Below, piece by piece: positions 63,930-64,000 of a DNA stretch of 64,000 nt. Position 1 is the stretch's first letter. Every line of letters begins with the position of its first letter. Source of the DNA: Semisulcospira habei (taxonomy: Eukaryota; Mollusca; Gastropoda; Semisulcospiridae); NCBI GenBank assembly GCA_036245525.1, contig BTPG01000004.1, forward strand, positions 235,542,318 to 235,606,317, written 5' to 3'. The notes beneath the pieces were generated by a model that ran no database searches, had not been told where the DNA came from, and saw only the letters and a program-made list of their open reading frames with translations. The translations under genes and the position numbers were made by a program.

Positions 63930-64000
63930 GGGGGGGGGGGGGGGGATTTTGTGCATGACAAATATGCAGCAAGTGGGCAGTAGTGTTGTTTAGGGGATCG

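Overview
This is a eukaryotic, repeat-dense genomic window, most likely from a mollusc (probably a marine gastropod). That attribution is inference from the mix of elements: CR1-like LINEs with (TTA)n tails, a LINE ending in a C2H2 finger, a DIRS element, a Gmr1-like LTR element, and many tandem and foldback repeats. No prokaryotic features are present.

The backbone is one host gene on the minus strand, which I could assemble exon by exon from 63118 down to 12627. Nineteen coding exons are used per transcript (1992 bp including the stop, 663 or 664 residues), and every splice phase agrees. The product is an STKLD1-like protein: an N-terminal protein kinase domain (about residues 4-265) and a C-terminal armadillo-like helical region. 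Vertebrate STKLD1 is, as I recall, a pseudokinase; here the catalytic residues K33, E49, D134, N139 and D152 are all present. Two introns appear to use GC-AG splice sites. Near the 3' end two homologous exons, 18a and 18b, have the same phases but cannot both be included in frame, so they look like a mutually exclusive pair.

Layout. 1-430: minisatellite. 430-10336: a plus-strand CR1-like LINE split by a young LTR retrotransposon (2068-9958, genes on minus), which carries a 5-bp target duplication and a tRNA-Leu type primer site. The element's single gag-pol ORF has the integrase C-terminus upstream of RT (Gmr1-like order) and lacks the integrase catalytic core. 10337-12626: foldback elements and the region downstream of the host gene. 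12627-23.9 kb: last exons of the host gene, with a decayed DIRS element (14661-20880) lying between exons 18b and 18a. That DIRS element has inverted terminal repeats, an internal complementary region and a 5S rRNA-like sequence inside its gag-like ORF. 24-47 kb: introns filled with a series of different minisatellites (periods 20, 26, 27, 30, 42, 44, 59, 69, 74, 76 and 79 bp), separating small exons. 47-63 kb: kinase-domain exons separated by LINE and SINE copies, more minisatellites and foldbacks. 63.1 kb: first coding exon and promoter.

A recurrent class of small palindromic foldback elements, often ending in TTAA, occurs at 15 or more places. Long open frames in the tandem arrays (up to 940 codons) are by-products of repeat periodicity and are not called genes.
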